Made by a program: the position numbers and the translations under genes. Positions 5,510 through 6,413 of a stretch of 6,413 nt of DNA are shown here, one piece after another. Below the pieces are notes generated by a model. That model had not been told where the DNA came from, made no database searches, and saw nothing but the letters and a program-made list of their open reading frames with translations. Position 1 is the stretch's first letter. Each line of letters opens with the position of its first letter. Origin of the DNA: Candidatus Nitrotoga sp. CP45 (lineage in GTDB: Bacteria; Bacteroidota; Bacteroidia; Flavobacteriales; Flavobacteriaceae); assembly GCA_943329165.2 (NCBI GenBank), contig CALQCV020000121.1, positions 1 through 6,413 of the forward strand, in the 5' to 3' direction.

Positions 5510-6413
5510 ATGAATTCAATATATATTGCCCTGTTGATGGGGTTTTCATTAGTCGCAACTGCGCAAAACAAAATCGTTGGAACTGTTTCTGACAAAGACA
5601 ATAAAGCATTACCGAACGTTATTGTTTCCATTCCTGAACTTCACGAAGAAACTATCACTGATGTTGGTGGAAACTATGTTTTAAGTAATTTACCAAACGG
5701 CACTTTTAAAATTTCTTTTTCTTTTGTTGGATATGCTAGAAAACTTATTTCAGTAACTATTTCGGGGAAAGACCCGAGTCCCGACAACAATCGCGAGGAA
5801 CTGTCGAAACAAATAACACAAAACATAACTTTAGAAGACAATAGTATCCACATGGATGAAGTCATTGTTTCAACTGCATTCAACAAATTACAATCGCAAA
5901 ACGTAATGAAGGTGGAACACGAAAGTGTAAAATCATTACAACGAAAAGGAGCTGCAACGCTTATCGAAGGGTTAGCAACAATTCCGGGTGTTTCGCAAGT
6001 TTCTACTGGAACTTCGATTGGAAAACCTGTTATTCGAGGGTTGAGTGGTAATCGTGTTTTAGTCTATTCACAGGGTGTTCGTCTGGAAAATCAACAATTT
6101 GGCGAAGAGCACGGTTTGGGTTTAAATGATGCCGGTGTTGAAAGTGTGGAAGTCATTAAAGGTCCGGCTTCGTTGCTTTATGGTTCTGATGCTTTGGGTG
6201 GCGTTTTATATTTTAATCCAGAAAAATTTGCTAATGCAAAAGAGCTTAAAGCCGATTTTAGTCAACGATTATTTTCAAACACCGTCGGAAGTAATACTTC
6301 GTTAGGTATAAAAACTTCAACAGAGAATTGGAAATTTTTAGCCCGTGGAAGTTTCAATTCACATGCTGATTATCAAATTGCTGATGGTGTTCGAGTAACC
6401 AATACGCGTTACA
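5510..6413 (+). CDS. TonB-dependent outer-membrane receptor, N-terminal part (cut by window edge)
   Basis: The first 301 codons of an open frame running off the window. Residues 1-18 are a signal peptide (MNSIYIALLMGFSLVATA, probable cut before Gln19). Residues about 21-85 are a carboxypeptidase-D-like regulatory domain (KIVGTVSDKDNKALPNVIV, then the DVGGNYVLSNLPNG turn and FVGY), usual in Bacteroidetes receptors. MDEVIVSTAF (115-124) is the usual lead-in to the plug. The plug (about 125-236) has LATIPGV, IGKPVIRGLSGNRVLVY, NQQFGEEHG (194-202) and VEVIKGPASLLYGSDALGGVLYF (213-235). The barrel begins about 245. These receptors import bound metals, siderophores or other ligands using TonB energy. 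The substrate is not shown by the sequence; the His-rich CxxC protein encoded just upstream suggests a metal. There is no promoter box in the 61-base gap, so co-transcription is likely. Residues 86-103 look inserted between the first domain and the plug lead-in. Confidence 0.93.
   Translation, partial: MNSIYIALLMGFSLVATAQNKIVGTVSDKDNKALPNVIVSIPELHEETITDVGGNYVLSNLPNGTFKISFSFVGYARKLISVTISGKDPSPDNNREELSKQITQNITLEDNSIHMDEVIVSTAFNKLQSQNVMKVEHESVKSLQRKGAATLIEGLATIPGVSQVSTGTSIGKPVIRGLSGNRVLVYSQGVRLENQQFGEEHGLGLNDAGVESVEVIKGPASLLYGSDALGGVLYFNPEKFANAKELKADFSQRLFSNTVGSNTSLGIKTSTENWKFLARGSFNSHADYQIADGVRVTNTRY
5762..5807. repeat. GC-rich palindromic stretch inside the receptor gene
   Basis: TCGGG (5762-5766) pairs with CCCGA (5773-5777) over a six-base loop. 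Next to it TCCCGA (5779-5784) pairs with TCGCGA (5791-5796) at five of six positions, also over six bases. The stretch is GC-rich in an AT-rich gene and encodes SGKDPSPDNNREELS (85-99), an extra hydrophilic linker between the carboxypeptidase-D-like domain and the plug. It resembles decayed flavobacterial palindromes of the ACCCGAGTCCCGA type as I recall them, and shares ACCCGAG with the insert in murF-alr. Confidence 0.5.

Noticed and set aside
5674..5886. Minus-strand open frame of 70 codons inside the receptor gene
   Set aside because: The + strand here encodes a recognisable TonB receptor; the minus frame has no features.

Overview
The window is AT-rich chromosomal DNA from a member of the Bacteroidetes, most likely Flavobacterium or a close relative. 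The reasons are the fused MurF-alanine racemase protein, a thymidine kinase without the usual zinc cysteines, A-rich leaders in place of Shine-Dalgarno sites, two exact matches to the Bacteroidetes -7 promoter element (TAnnTTTG), a TonB-dependent receptor with an N-terminal carboxypeptidase-D-like domain, and palindromic intergenic repeats of a flavobacterial kind. All genes lie on the + strand.

Left part (1-3720): thymidine kinase (tdk, 28-675) is followed after only 9 bases, in the same reading frame, by a bifunctional cell-wall enzyme (685-3159). That enzyme joins UDP-MurNAc-tripeptide:D-Ala-D-Ala ligase (MurF) to alanine racemase (Alr) and starts at a TTG codon. The mechanosensitive channel gene mscL (3222-3638) comes next, and the block closes with a strong intrinsic terminator (3687-3720).

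Middle (3721-5008): an intergenic stretch holds a large imperfect palindrome, a pyrimidine-rich tract with a 7-bp tandem repeat, and a good promoter for asd (aspartate-semialdehyde dehydrogenase, 3922-4911). A long imperfect inverted repeat followed by eight Ts ends asd. MurF, Alr and Asd all feed peptidoglycan precursor synthesis: Alr makes D-Ala, MurF adds the D-Ala-D-Ala dipeptide, and Asd leads to lysine/diaminopimelate. MscL protects the same envelope against osmotic downshock. The left and middle parts are therefore an ordinary housekeeping region with a cell-envelope theme.

Right part (5009-6413): a promoter whose -7 box ends only six bases before an ATG drives a small membrane-anchored or exported protein rich in His, with a CxxC motif (5095-5448). 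Next comes the first 301 codons of a TonB-dependent outer-membrane receptor (5510 to the window edge). The pairing resembles the small DUF2946-type protein plus TonB-dependent metal receptor arrangement of Proteobacteria, so a role in copper, zinc or other metal handling is a reasonable inference, not proven.

The points most worth checking are this small protein/receptor pair and its possible leaderless mRNA, the in-frame tdk/murF-alr junction with a TTG start, and two GC-rich stretches inside the Alr and receptor genes that look like palindromic repeat DNA absorbed in frame. No tRNA, rRNA, CRISPR array, insertion sequence or phage gene was seen.
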